Shown here one piece after another: positions 11,877 to 25,888 of a stretch of DNA of 64,000 bases (within the stretch, counting starts at the first letter, position 1; each line of letters opens with the position of its first letter). The notes under the pieces are model-generated. The model was not told the DNA's origin. It made no database searches and saw nothing but the letters and a program-made list of their open reading frames with translations. Made by a program: the position numbers and the translations under genes. Source of the stretch: Chiua virens (Eukaryota; Basidiomycota; Agaricomycetes; Boletales; Boletaceae); contig JAHNUO010000002.1 in assembly GCA_019787685.1 (NCBI GenBank), positions 1,736,001 to 1,800,000 of the forward strand, given 5' to 3'.

Positions 11877-13316
11877 ATGTGCTACCCGTACAACGCCTCC
11901 ACCGACATCGCCGCTGTGCCCTGTCCGATGTGCAAGGTGTTCAAGCCGAGTGCTGCTCGGTAACGTGTCCTACATTTGCTCGTGTTCGCTTGCTCATTTT
12001 CGCCAGCTGTCCGCACCTCCGCGACGTCTGCTACAACAGAGCCAACCATCCCCGCATTGACGTCGTCCATCTCAAGAACGCAGAAGGTAGCGTCTCTCTT
12101 TCCCCGCCCTCTTCTCTTCCCTACACATCTCTACAGTCAAGTCCTTCAATGGCTGTGGTTACTGCAAGGTCTACTACCCTCCTCTCCGATCCCTTCCGTC
12201 CTCACTCAATCACCCTCACAGTGGACTCGCTCAAACCCGAAACTTACCGTCTACAACAACAATGGCTGGCCCGGTTGCTGCCGGCCACCCACCCAATCCG
12301 AGCAGCGTCTCATACAGCCCGCCGATTGGCCCACCGTCAGCATCGTGCACAACATACCCATGCCTCCAGAGATAAAGTCCGTCCTCGATGCCATCCTCGC
12401 AAGAGGCAGTCCCCACCCCCCGAGCGTCTCCTCCGCTCGCACACAGCCCCAGCATCAGTCCTCCCCGCCCGTCTTGGATCGTCGCAACAGCACTAACAGC
12501 CCTTCAAATAGACCTTCCATCTGCTCCTCAAAGACACAGCCTGTCTGCATTCCCTCCCGTGGTCGTTCCGGTGGCAGTCCCGGCCCCCAGGGCTCAGCTG
12601 CAGCCGGCGCTACACCCCGCTCCTCCGCCCCCATCTCCGACCAGCATACCCTCTCCCGTCGCCAGACAATCACCGAAGGCACCAAAGAAAAGTCCCGTGC
12701 ACCCTCTGCCCGCAGACATGCCGACCAGGACGGCTCCCTCCCTCGCCGCAACGGTTCAGTTCGGCCCTCTCTCTCCGCCGTTGCCCCTTCCTATTCCCCA
12801 TCGAGACCTTCCGGCGATTCCCCACCCCAGAACCAATGTTCTCCCGCACTTCACCCATCTCTCGTAGATCCCTACGTAACATCTTCTCAGGAGGCTCCCT
12901 TCGGCCGAACCCTCTCTTCCAAAAGGTCAACGTTAGAGACAACTATGGCTGCTCTCGATATCAGTAGTTCCTCCGGGAGCAGCAGCGACAGTGGCAGCTC
13001 CCGTGGTTCCATGTCCGATGCCACCGTCATCTCAGATGGTGCATTCACAGATTACCTCTCCGATGAATCCGATGCCGAGCTTCAAAGACAAGCAGAGGCA
13101 AAAGCCGCCTTGGTTGCACAAAATCAGGCGGAAGAACTCGAGTTCAAAGCTGCTCGTCAGCAGCTTGCCGGGGTTGGCTTGCGGCCACCGAAAGCTTGGG
13201 ATGATACCAACGAGAGTGTGCCTCGTGCGACCTCGCATGCCTCTGCCTACGCCCATCATTCCTATCACTCGACACCATATGTGTCTGCAACGGTCGCACA
13301 TTCTGCTCGAGGTTAA
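11877..13316 (+). CDS. Unrecognised protein: CxxC zinc-ribbon-like head, disordered body
   Basis: I do not recognise a named family. The spliced N-terminus (start 11877) reads MCYPYNASTDIAAVPCPMCK, then CPHLRDVCYNR, ending with GCGYCKW, so two CxxC pairs (CPMC, CGYC) sit about 60 residues apart around extra Cys/His, a plausible single zinc site. Introns lie at about 11950-12008, 12086-12134 and 12170-12220. The last exon (about 12221-13316) encodes some 360 residues rich in Ser, Pro, Arg and Gln, probably disordered, with an acidic/Ser patch (SSSSGSSSDSGSSRGS, about 12965-13010) and a short predicted helix EAKAALVAQNQAEELEFKAA near 13100. The frame stays open through the GC-rich repeat-like part, which supports coding. 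A nuclear regulatory role would be a guess. Confidence 0.6.
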
Positions 13317-13520
13317 GCGATGGTGTAATAGGTTGAATATTTATATACGCGATCCGAGTTTCGTATATCTATGCTCCTAACTTCGGTCCTCGCTGTCGTG
13401 TTACCCGCAATTCGTCTTGTGTGTGTATTATTATCTCGACGCAGAAATTACTATTTGGAGCTCCCTCCTAACACGCATTAGTATGGCTCTGCGGCGCCAC
13501 TCCCTTCAACACCTCATTCC

Positions 13521-15034
13521 ATGAATCTCGCTCGACATTCCATCACACCGACAGCTCCAATTCACATTTTTAATGCCCAGTTCGATGCGGATTGTCAGAT
13601 ATTCACTGCTTCAACACCAGCTGGTTTTGCCGTTTATCAGGCATGGCCACTAAGGCTACTTCGCAAGAGAGGCACGTGTGTCGACCTTGGCACCTTCGTC
13701 GATCTTTGACATCTGTCTGCAGAATTCACTGGTGGTACATTAGCTGCCGTCGTTCCATGTCACACGTCCTCGCTGCTTTTCCTTCTGGGTGGTGGTCGTA
13801 GCCCACTGTATCCACCAAACAAGGTGATTCTATGGGACGATGTCGCTGGGGTTGAGACCGCCGAGCTAGAGTTCAGGGAGCGAGTTCGTGGAATCGCTTG
13901 TAGAAGGGGCTGGCTGGCTGTGGCATTGCGGCGGAGAGTAGTTGTCTTCGAGGTGCATGATACTGTCGTCAGAAGGTCAGAACATGACACTTGTGACAAT
14001 CCACGAGGTAGGTTTCTTCCCTCCGTGATGCTCGCGATACGAGGCTTACATCGCCTCAAGGGATCCTTGCCATGGCCACCGCAGCCTACGCCACGTTACT
14101 CGCGATTCCAGGGAGGCAGATGGGGCATGTGCAGCTCGTGCATCTACCGCCGTGCGTTCCCCCCACTCCTCTCGGGCCTCCGCCGTCGGTTCCCCCATCC
14201 AAGCCGCCGCCGCCGCCGCCTCTGAAACACCCAGTATCGATGATCGCGGCCCATGAATCCGCGCTGACGACGCTATCGTTACCTCCATCTGGTCGACTCC
14301 TGGCCTTCCACCTCATCAAGGGGAACCCTTGTCCGTATATGGGATACAACCTCCGGAAAGCTCATCCGAGAATTTCGCAGAGGGGCAGACACAGCAGAAA
14401 TATACGGAGTCGCCTTCCGGCCCGATGAGAAGGAAGTAGGTGTATGGAGTGACAAGGGAACCGTTCACGTCTTCTCGCTTGTTCCTTCAGCATCCTCGTA
14501 AGTGACCATATCGTCTGACACCCGACTGCTTACTCTCGCCATGCAGAAACAGGCAATCATCCTTGTCACCACTCACACCCTTCTTGCCATTACCCAAATA
14601 CTTCGACTCGGAATGGTCGTATGCACAATATCGAATACCTGCACAGGCTGCTCACATTTCGCTTTCCTCGACGTCCGCCCGCTCGTCACATACTGACATC
14701 GCTGCTGATGAGAAATGTGTCGTTGGTTGGATTACGGTTACCTCTGAGCTTGCCAGGGCAGCGCGCGAGTTCCAACTCGCCGTTCTAACTTACAGTGGTG
14801 GATGGTACCGGCTCGCATTACCTCCCAAAGGATCTCAAGCTTCGCCAGGCTCCGACCACTATGTCCCCCACTAAGTCACAAACAGAGTCTCGTCAACCGA
14901 CCCCTAGCGTCTCTTCTGTCACATCGCTTCCAGAGAAGGGCAAAGGAAAGGAGCGGGAAAAGGATAGAAAGGGAAGTCGTGAACTAGTCCTGCAAGAGTA
15001 TCGAAAGTATGGACGATGGGATGGTTGGGGTTAG
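13521..15034 (+). CDS. HSV2: HSV2/WIPI4-type PROPPIN (frame breaks)
   Basis: Seven-bladed beta-propeller that binds PI3P and PI(3,5)P2 in autophagy and lipid transfer (Hsv2/WDR45 group). Exon 1 (start 13521) reads HIFNAQFDADCQIFTASTPA; after an intron 13672-13722 with a GC donor follow FTGGTLAAVVPCHTS, the signature PLYPPNKVILWDD (about 13800-13845) and FRERVRGIACRRGWLAVAL. The phosphoinositide loop is REFRRGADTA (about 14365-14395). The frame breaks at 14306-14307: SGRLLA must be followed by STSSRGTLVRIWDT, which needs one T removed. A second shift in the C-run near 14865 is needed to reach the terminal EYRKYGRWDGWG (stop 15034). The proline run near 14190-14225 sits in a propeller loop. Identity is secure; the C-terminal model is less so. 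Confidence 0.82.
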
Positions 15035-15167
15035 TATGATGTTACATTACTAGCAATCTACTAGTTATAGAAATATTATGATAAGATTTGATGACATAAG
15101 TGCGTTGAAAGTCGGGAATACTCTTCCTTAGACGTCACGCTTGTGCTGATGTACAGCTCTCCTTAGG

Positions 15168-16930
<1,763 letters not shown>

Positions 16931-17232
16931 AATGGGCATCGTTTGGTGGGATTGTCTGACTTTTATCTCCCAAGTAATGGGTTTAGAGTCAAGGACCAGG
17001 TGTATCGTTGGTTGATTTCTCTAGTTACTATGTAAGATGGACTACGATCATTGAACTACCAAGTACGTAGCTGGTACAGTAGCTTCAGTGGTGTGTGCAA
17101 TGTGTATGTGACTCCCAGTCCTAACGCGTATGATTATGCAGTGACTCCCATCCCACGGCTCCGATCAAGGGACGTACTACTTGGTGTTGGACGTGACTTG
17201 CGAAGTTACTAGCACACGGCAATTCCTGACCC
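16931..17232. other. Intergenic, no gene seen
   Basis: About 300 bases between ATE1 and the helicase gene. The nonamer TGACTCCCA occurs twice (about 17110 and 17142). No open frame with recognisable content is seen; it presumably holds the ATE1 3' end and the helicase promoter. Confidence 0.4.
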
Positions 17233-20200
17233 ATGACCGACTTTGGACAATACCTTGACTCCTTGATCACTTCTCGGGGCGCGGGCTCTGACTTGAGCGT
17301 GCAAGTACTTGTTGAATGGAGTAGGTGCGCAAACTTTGGGTTCTTTGATGATCTATCGATGCTAAGGAGACATCAGTCCCAAAGCATTTGACCACGACGG
17401 TATGAAAGTGTTCCACTATGAGTCGGACGCACAGATCTTGAATGCTCGGGCGTGTAGATGGACTGTCCCAGATCTATGAAGACGAATACGCGGACTCAGA
17501 CGAGCCACTGGCATGGTCCACCGTTCTGGATCTCTTCGCTCAAGAAGGCGAATCACCTGTTGCCAAGACCAGTCTATCAAAGAATACTCAGGTAAATCCC
17601 CTCCAAAGGCAACCTTCCGATCGGCTGAATGACCAGGTGAACCAGTAAACCCGATTCTCAACATATATTACAAGTTCTCGTAGAGCTGCTCTCCAGCTCA
17701 CGCACGGAGGATGCGATTTCGGGTGAAGTAGCTGAGCTCGTTGGTTTCGATCAAATCGAATTGGTCACGGACTTACTGGGATCGCGGTATTCAGCCGCAA
17801 AAGAAGTGCGTAAACTTGCTTCCATGTCACTTTTCTCAGTGCGTCCTGAATTCCATAGCTCTCTCTTTACTCGGACCCCAGGAAAAAGGAGGCAAATGAC
17901 ATGGTCTCTCAGCCGTCGAGTGGGTATATCAGTTTTAGTCGTGTCGTATCACTCAGTGAACTTTGTCAGAGGAAGTCTCGGTTAGCCTTGCGCCAGAGGA
18001 CGCTCGACGCCGCATCGATGAGACGTTGAAATCGAATGCCGCTCGTCCTCTATTCACACATACTGCGGTGACTTTCCTTCTCCGTCAAGCATTGGCCTAA
18101 ATATTCACATCCATCAGCAAGAAGCGCCCGAGGTGCTGCCCCATGTCTATACTTCCTGGGCTAATATTGGTGGCGGAAATGTCCTCTCACTGCACGGAAG
18201 CGAGTATATGCTACCGATAGGGACTACAAGACAGGATTATGAGGTCGACCGATGGTCTTTCGTTGCTCGTAGCGCCTCTGATGTTCTCCTCAGGACTATG
18301 AAGAAGTGGTCATACCTCCTGCTAGAATGGTTCCACCGCGAGAATCCGAACGTCTTATGCCTGTCTCTGAGCTCGATGAACTAGCTCGAGATTCCTTTCC
18401 GGTAAGTGATCGATACGTCGAAACCTAAAGCTTCCTCAAAAATCAAAATTCGCCAGGGTTACCAATCTCTGAACAGAATACAATCCATTGTCTTCCCCAC
18501 TGCGTACCGCTCCAATGAAAATATGCTCGTCTGTGGTGAGAATTCGAAGTCTAATCGTCGTCTGAGTTACTGATTGACGTTGTATTGTTGCATAGCTCCG
18601 ACTGGTGCTGTAAGTATTCTGCCAGTTATAGACCTTGTAAAGTAACATTCTGACTCGCGTGTACCAGGGTAAAACGGATATCGCTATGTTGACCATTCTG
18701 CGCGTATTGGATCAACATAGATCGGCTGCTGCTCCAGGATCGCCTCTACGGGCATATATAAATCGTGACAGTTTCAAGATTATATACGTGTGAGTACGAA
18801 CGATTCGCCCATGTTGCATACACTCAAGTTCGGAGTGAAGTGCTCCGATGAAGGCGTTGGCTTCAGAGATTGTTCAAAAACTCGGGAAACGTTTAAGATG
18901 GTTGTCTATAGCAGTCAGAGAATTGACGGGTCTGTGTCTTTGCAATTCTCTGGAACCCAATAATTATGGACTTGTATAGGTGACATGCAGCTCACCAAGG
19001 CTGAGATCGCAGAGACTCAGATCATCGTTACTACGCCCGAGAAATGGGATGTGGTCACTCGAAACCAACAGGCGAGGGCGAACTCGCATCCGTGCGTATC
19101 TCTTTGAACATTCGCTTCAAAGTGGTCACAGTTAAGAAAAGCATTGCAGAAACTGAAACTTCTCATCATAGACGAAGTCCACCTTCTCAATGAAGCACGA
19201 GGTGCTGTGATTGAGACCATTGTTGCTCGAACTTTGCGTCAGGTGAGCGACAGGACGGTGAACTCCATGACAGAGTTGAGAACCCGAATAGGTAGAATCC
19301 AGCCAATCCGTCATCCGGATTGTGGGTTTGAGTGCCACTCTTCCAAATTACATCGACGTTGGTGACTTCCTGAGGTCAGTATCTGATCCAATCAAAAGTG
19401 TTGCTGTTTGATTTAAATTGATGTAGCGTCTCTCGATACACCGGTCTGTTTTATTTTGACTCGTCCTTCAGACCGGTTCCATTAGAGCAGCACTACATTG
19501 GCATCAGAGGCAAAGCAGGGAGTCCGCAATCAAAAAAAAACCTTGACCGTGTCACCTTTCAAAAGGTATCTGACCTGGTTCGTCAAGGTCATCAAGTCAT
19601 GGTGTTTGTCCATGCACGAAAAGAAACTGTCAACGCAGCGCTCTCTCTCAAAGAAGCTGCTAACATAGATGGTTCACTGGATGACTACAGCTGTCAAGAC
19701 CATCCACGATGGGATATGTTTCGTAGGAGCATTGGCGAGTCAACCAACAAGGAGATGAAGCAACTTTTTGATAATGGCCTTGGTATTCACCACGCTGGGA
19801 TGTTGCGATCCGATCGTAACTTGATGGAACGGATGTTTCGAGAGAGGGTAATCAAGGTACGGGGAACGAATAATCATACCAACATTGGTTGATGTTGTAC
19901 AAGGTTTTATGCTGTACCGCCACTCTGGCATGGGGAGTCAACCTGCCTGCGCACGCAGGTGTGTATTGATCAGAATTACTCGACGACACTCACAAAGTGC
20001 CTTAGTTGTCATCAAGGGCACACAACTCTATGATAGCGGGAAAGGTTCATTCGTGGATCTTCCTGTTCTGGACGTCCTACAGATCTTTGGTCGTGCTGGA
20101 CGCCCTGGGTTGGAGAGTAGTGGCGAAGGATATATCTGTACAACAGACGACAAACTTACGCACTACCTTAAGGCTGTCGCTTCGCAGGTGAGTGAATTTC

Positions 20201-23200
20201 TCGCGACAGTAGTCAACGAGTATCCCTGATCACAGATCACAGAACCCGATCGAATCACAGCAAGTCGGGTTCTTTATGATTTTGCTCCGGTACTCAACTT
20301 TTGCAGATTTCAAACAGGTCTGGTGGACGCATTGAATGCAGAGATTGCCCTTGGGACTGTGGCAAGTGTCACAGAAGGCGTCCGGTGGCTTGGATACACG
20401 TATCTTTTCGTCAGGATGCGTAAAAACCCTATGCAATACGGTAAGCGTAATTCAGAGAACCAAGTATCACGGCTCACATCAACGAAGGAATCTCTCAAGG
20501 AACATTGGTCGACGATGCTGGTCTTCTTGAGCAGCGTACAGAGCTGATCATGCGCGCTGCACGAAAACTGGCAGATCTGACCATGATCGACTTTGATCTT
20601 GGTGACAAGACGTTCACTATCAAGGATGTCGGAAGGATAGCCGCAAAGTACTATATTCGTCATCAGTCGATCGAGGTCTATCAGGAACTACTCAGGGCGC
20701 AGATGACCGAGGGGGACATCCTGAATATGCTCAGCAAGAGCACCGAGGTATGTTGAAGGATATACAGATTGTGTTGCTGATGCCAATCCTTTCCAGTTTG
20801 ATCAGATCCAACTTAGGGAATCAGAAACTAAAGAATTGAAAAACTTGTCGAACTTCATTCCCTGCGATATTAATCGGGTAAGTAGCATGTGTTTGTCAGG
20901 TGCTCATAGGTTAACTGATGCGAGCAGACCAAAGAAGGCGAAGTCGTTACTAGTCAGGAGAAAGTCAATATCCTTCTGCAGAGTCACATCTCCCGCCTCC
21001 CAGTTGAGGACTTCGCGTTGGTGTCGGATACAGCATATGTGGCTCAGAATGGTGGTCGTATCGTGCGAGCTCTGCTAGAAATTGCCATGAGCCGAAAATT
21101 AGCCAATGCAGCGGTTCCTCTTATGGGGATCTGCAAAGCCGTCGAAAAACGTATGTGGCCTTATGAAGAACCACTAAAGCAGTTCAACTTGAAGGCGGAG
21201 ATCTTACATGGCCTAGACGAGTCACGCACGGAGTACCATCCTGCAGAGATCGCCGCAATGACGGCCGCCGAGTTAGGGAACCTTATCCGGCTGAATGAAA
21301 TTCAAGGCCGAGCATTGCTCGCGGCAGCTAAACAGTTCCCTTCACTTGGACTAGATTATTCGCTGCGGCCGCTTGGTCCCGATATCCTGAAGATTATTGT
21401 CACGGTAACCCGCGCCTTCGATTGGAACGCCAAACTGCATGGGTCCATGGAGTCATTTTGGTTATGGGTCGAAGACCATCAAGGGACTACAATACTCCAG
21501 CTGGCGCAGATTACTATTCGAGAATCAACAAATAATCTGGATGTGGAGTTCACGATCTCAATATCTGCGGGTACCCTACCGCCATCAATTACCATTCGAC
21601 TCCTATCCGACAAGTGGTTGGGGACAGATGACGAGTTATCCATACCACTCGACAGTATTGCGATGCCTACTGCTTGCGATTCCCATACACACCGAGTGGA
21701 CGTTGGCTTTCTCCCTCTTTCCTCGGTACACAATCCCGCACTGCACGCAAGACTACGCTCTCGGTTCCGTGAATTCAACGCCGTCCAGACCCAAATGTTC
21801 TGGAGTCTAATGAATACAAAGTTGAATATCCTGGTTGCTGCTCCCGCAAGTTGCGGAAAGTCATTTCTGGCGCATATAGCCATCTGGTACGAGGTGTCTC
21901 ATTTTTTGATCGACGACATGTAACCGAGCGATAGGAACGAATTGCTCGAATCACCTTCATCTCCATGGGCCCTTATCGTCGTTCCCAATGACAATGTAGC
22001 GTCAAAAACAATGTCAGAATTGCGCTTTGTAACAAATGGTATAGGTGTCAGTCTGGAGCGCTCAGCCGGCACCAACTTATTCAGTCCGCCTAGCGGTAAA
22101 CTGATAAGGGTGATCACTGCCAATGAACTTCTGGAAAACCCTGATCTCAGAGATCCAACTCCAATTCGAAGCCATCCTAAAACCATATTGTATGAACACC
22201 TCGACCAAATGGACGCTTCCTACGAACTCGGGATCACCCTTGTCGAGCATGCGACGCAGCGTTTTCCGACCCGCAGGATCGGTCTCGCAAGGTCCCTTAT
22301 TGATTCCACGGACCTTGCGTCGTGGTTAGATGTAGAATCGATGGGGTTCCACAGCTTCCTCCCGAGGGATCGTGAGCAACCTTTGGCGTGCTCGATCCAG
22401 CCATACACAATCTCGCACACCGGCGCACTTTTCAAGGCACTTGCAAAACCTGTTTATACAGCTATTCAGGCAGGTGAATCGGGTATCGTATTTGTTCCTT
22501 CTCGCAGACACTGCCAAAGTGTGGCACAAGACTTGATCACGCAATGCGCGCTCGCCACATTCTCCGAGAGAGGGTTCGTTCCGGAATCTGTTTCCCAAAT
22601 CTATCTCGAGGATTACCTTGCAAGGATTGAAGACCAAATGCTGGTCAACTTTGTGTCAAGAGGCGTCGGGGTGTTTCATCATGGCATCTCGAAATCGGAC
22701 CGTCATCTACTTCTCGAGCTGTTTACGGAGGGCATCATCAGATTGTTGATAGTCCCTCGCGAGACTTGCTGGAGTCTTCCGGTCCGCGCTGAGGTGGTCG
22801 TAACCATGGGTACCCAATACATACAAGGAGACCCTAGCACGTCCGAGCGACGGCTGAGAGACTACCCCGTCGTGGATATCGTTCAGATGCAAAGCCGCGC
22901 CGTCCGACAGAGCGGGGCCGGACACTTTGTATTATTCTGTCCGGCGGAAGCTGTGGAGATGTTGAACAAGTTCCTCAATGAGGATGGGTTACCGCTTGAG
23001 TCGCAGTTGTTGGAGACGGAGGTTTTGGGAAAGTGGTATGAGGAGAGGAGGAGAGAGGGAGTGATACGGAACAGACAGGACGGGGTGGATGTGCTCTCTT
23101 CGACATTCCTTGCTCGGCGGATGATGAAGAACCCGACGTACTATGGTCTTCATCCCGACACCTCCGTAGGCGAGGCGCTGTCCCGCATAGTTGATGGGTT

Positions 23201-23213
23201 CGAGCATGAGTAG
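17233..23213 (+). CDS. SLH1: SLH1/ASCC3-type dual-cassette Ski2-like RNA helicase, C-terminally short
   Basis: Helicase of the ribosome-quality-control trigger (Slh1/ASCC3). Cassette 1 has APTGA/GKT (intron 18610-18667 inside the P-loop), [26 protein letters not shown] (about 19155-19200), [49 protein letters not shown] and QIFGRAGRP (about 20080-20106). The first winged helix and Sec63 unit follow (DLGR-like [47 protein letters not shown]). Cassette 2 is degenerate: AAPASCGKS remains, but the DExH box is replaced by LYEHLDQMD (about 22192) and motif VI by [11 protein letters not shown]. The protein ends FEHE at 23213, shortly after [11 protein letters not shown], without a second Sec63 unit. 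About 25 exons; the first three (17233-17650) are the weakest. BRR2 was considered, but the loops fit ASCC3 better. Confidence 0.85.
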
Positions 23214-23665
23214 ATGAAAAGAGGATGTGCATTCCCAGCATCATGCAAATGTTGGTGGATTTGTGAAGTACATTGCCATGTTATCACGACCAATACCCTA
23301 CCATTGTATCTAACTTGCTGGGAATTGCTTGTGTAATCAATATCATACAACATTGCAGATCTGACCGAGGTCCGATAAGGGGTTACACAAATTTATAGGA
23401 TCGTTGCCATACTACGAGGATGATTTACATTATTACCATGGAATATACATACTAGCAAGGCATTGGCGCATTTCTTGTATACTACTGCAATTGTGGTAGT
23501 TGCTGGTAATGTCTTTAGTGCTTTCGAAACTTCTGTAATTACTGCAAGGAGTTATAAGCCCTTATCGCAGCCAACACCGTTAGTAGGCAATAAATACATT
23601 TACATTTTGAACGAGCCATCGAACTACTCATAATTAAAAGTAGATTTGGATGGTCATTGTCATAG
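23214..23665. other. AT-rich intergenic stretch, nothing seen
   Basis: A 450-base A+T-rich stretch after the helicase stop. No exon carrying the missing C-terminal Sec63 domain is visible here on the plus strand, and no repeat or RNA gene is apparent. Confidence 0.5.
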
Positions 23666-23956
23666 CTAGAAATAAGCATCCGAGTCGCTGTCCTCATAGC
23701 CGTCACTCATACTGTTGTCACTATTTACATCTGAATCGTCCTCGTCCTCGTCCTCTTCGTCAGGATTCTCATCACTTTGAGATACATGCCTTGGGCGAGT
23801 ATCTTCAATACGATCGACCTCTTCTTCTTCATCGCCAGCGGATAATTGGTCGTCAACCAGCCCATGGTTGTGTCGTAAGTACGCGGTGTCATGACCTACA
23901 CCAATTGCCGCATATGATAGGTTGGGGCGAAGTATCGACTGACGCAGATGAATGGA
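23666..23956 (-). CDS. Acidic C-terminal exon of an unrecognised small gene
   Basis: On the minus strand, after an acceptor-like CTAG at about 23957, a frame of 96 codons runs to a TAG at 23666. It begins SIHLRQSILRPNLSYAAIGV, continues GHDTAYLRHNHGLVDDQ and ends in an Asp/Glu/Ser-rich tail (DEEDEDEDDSD, EDSDSDAYF). The non-repetitive first third and the acidic tail look like real protein, but I cannot place the 5' exon or name a family. It lies in the 417 bases between the BNA3 stop (24083) and the helicase 3' region. It could be the last exon of a small nuclear protein, or a chance frame. Confidence 0.35.
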   Translation of the reverse strand, partial: SIHLRQSILRPNLSYAAIGVGHDTAYLRHNHGLVDDQLSAGDEEEEVDRIEDTRPRHVSQSDENPDEEDEDEDDSDVNSDNSMSDGYEDSDSDAYF

Positions 23957-24082
23957 CTAGACCGTCTCGAAACATGAGAGTGCGTGATCTCGATCAATCC
24001 TCATGCGAAAAGGTATATCGAGCACAATAAATTGTATGTAGTGCACAGAATCACTGTATTGGTGACCGTCCGATCCATTGAT

Positions 24083-25888
24083 CTAGATGATGTACTTCTT
24101 CAAGGCCTGGAGCCGTTCTCCAGCTTCTCCAAGAGTGTCTACATCCTTACAGAAGGAGAAACGAGCGTAACTCTCGCCGATATTGCAGTGCTCTTCACAG
24201 TAAAACTGGAATCACTGTGGTCAATTTGGGGATCACAAGAGGGCAATCCGGTCATCGACTCACCTCACTGACAGGAATGGAAGAAACCCCAATCTCCATT
24301 GCGATGAACCAGCAAGCTCTGACAGAGATGAGCAAGGCCTGAATAGATTGTGAGATGCCACATACTTGAAATCCTTTCCACGCCCCTGCACCGACTCCGG
24401 GAAGGGGTAGTTCTCGGGAAACTTCACGCCAGAAACATCCTGTCACAGAAGTTCAAATCGTGGCCTTGAAGTTTTATCTTCGGATCATGCTTACCACCAG
24501 AACAAAGTATGTGCCTTCCGGCAGACTATACTTCAAGCCGATCGTATCAAAGGCGGAGAGTAAAACGTTACGCCTCTCCTCGTATTCTGCAACCTGTTTC
24601 TCAAAAAATCCACGTTCTCGAGCTTCTTCGAGCCCGCTTGCGGCGGCTTCTTGCAATGGTGAATTACTGCAGAACACGATGCGTGTGCAGGCGGCAAGAG
24701 TAGGCTTAATGATCGATTCTGGACCGATAAGCCAACCAACGCGCCAGCCGGTGGCGGCAAACGCCTCTGTGAGGTGAATGTTTCAACGTGTCGGAGGGGG
24801 ATTCCTTCTGTTTCTACTCACTACCGGCTGAGAGGACTGTGACGGTCCGATCCCACATCCCAGGGAGATTCGCAAAGCGAACATGCTCCTTTCCGTCATA
24901 GACAAGACAATCGTACTTTGCGATCACATGATCAGATGATCAGCAGCAGAACCAGACAGGAATCACGCACCACTTCGTCTGCCATCACGAGCAAGTTGAA
25001 TTCTTCCGCGATGATAGCGATCTGCTCTAGTTCCTCTCTAGTGAAAACCTTCCCGATCGGGTTGTGAGGGGTATTGATGATTATCATTTTAGCGCGGGGG
25101 GTGATGGAGCGGCTATCAATTGATTGGTCAGAGATATTGAAAAAAAAAAAGGTGAAATGTGCTCACCGCAATTCATCAAAGTCTATCTTCCACTCGCTAC
25201 TGTTCGGCTTCTCTTCACTTAAGTTAGGATGCAATGGGACATAAACAGGTTTGCCACCGTTGAAGGTGACTGAAGGAAGATATTGATCAAAGAAGGGCTC
25301 GAACATGATAACCTCATCGCCCTGCTCCAAGAAGGCTGTAAATACAGAGTATTGCCCTGAAGAAGGTTGGGTACAACTGGAAAACGTTGAGTGAAGGGAT
25401 GGTACCTTCGTTGGCACCACTGGTGACGAGAATCTCTGTTTCGATGTCAAGAGATCTGTTGAAGGAGGCTTCGTAGAAGTTCTTGATGGCTTGGCGCAAA
25501 CGTACGCGTCCTTTCGGGTGCGAATAGTGATTGGCCAAAGTCTCGTTAAGTGCCTTGTCTGCGGCCTGGATGATCCAGGAGGGAGGGGGGAAATTCATGT
25601 ACCCCTGACCGAGGTTGATGCAGTCCGGAGGAAGATTTGCGGCGCTAGAGAGAGTTGATGAGGAGAAAACGGGGATGGAGTATGAAGTACGCACTTGAAG
25701 ATTGACCAGACATCCTGGGCCAAGGCACGACCGTCGAGGAGACGGGAAGAAAAAGGGATGAGGTTGGAGCGATCGCCATTTGGGAGAGGTTGAGAGAGAG
25801 ACATTGGGGGGTTCGATGAAGAGATCAGACGAACAGCGGTGCGCGACAACGCTTGAAAACGATTCCGAACAAGCGCGAAAAGCGACAT
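24083..25888 (-). CDS. BNA3: BNA3-type kynurenine--oxoglutarate aminotransferase
   Basis: PLP-dependent class I aminotransferase that turns kynurenine into kynurenic acid, possibly with cysteine-conjugate beta-lyase activity. The N-terminus MSLFALVRNRFQALSRTAVR resembles a mitochondrial presequence; a second Met (MSLSQPLPNG) could start a cytosolic form. Signatures: CINLGQGYMNFPPPSW (about 25580-25627), NHYSHPKGRVRLRQAI (about 25490-25540), LVTSGANEG, EVIMFEPFFDQYLPSV, and AKMIIINTPHNPIGK-like residues near 25040-25090. The cofactor lysine in SAGK/AFAATGWRVGW lies on a codon split A/AG by a 55-base intron (24821-24767). The C-terminus is ESYARFSFCKDVDTLGEAGE to LKKYII at 24083. About seven exons; divergent from the FYVE/RING gene. 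Confidence 0.9.

Noticed and set aside
11976..12496. Several long overlapping frames on both strands around 12-13 kb
   Set aside because: They are shadows of the GC-rich Ser/Pro/Arg coding region of the CxxC gene; only the spliced plus-strand frame starting at 11877 links sensible exons.
17233..23213. BRR2 as identity of the long helicase
   Set aside because: Loops such as [33 protein letters not shown] and [20 protein letters not shown] fit the SLH1/ASCC3 branch better, and the N-terminal extension is too short for BRR2.
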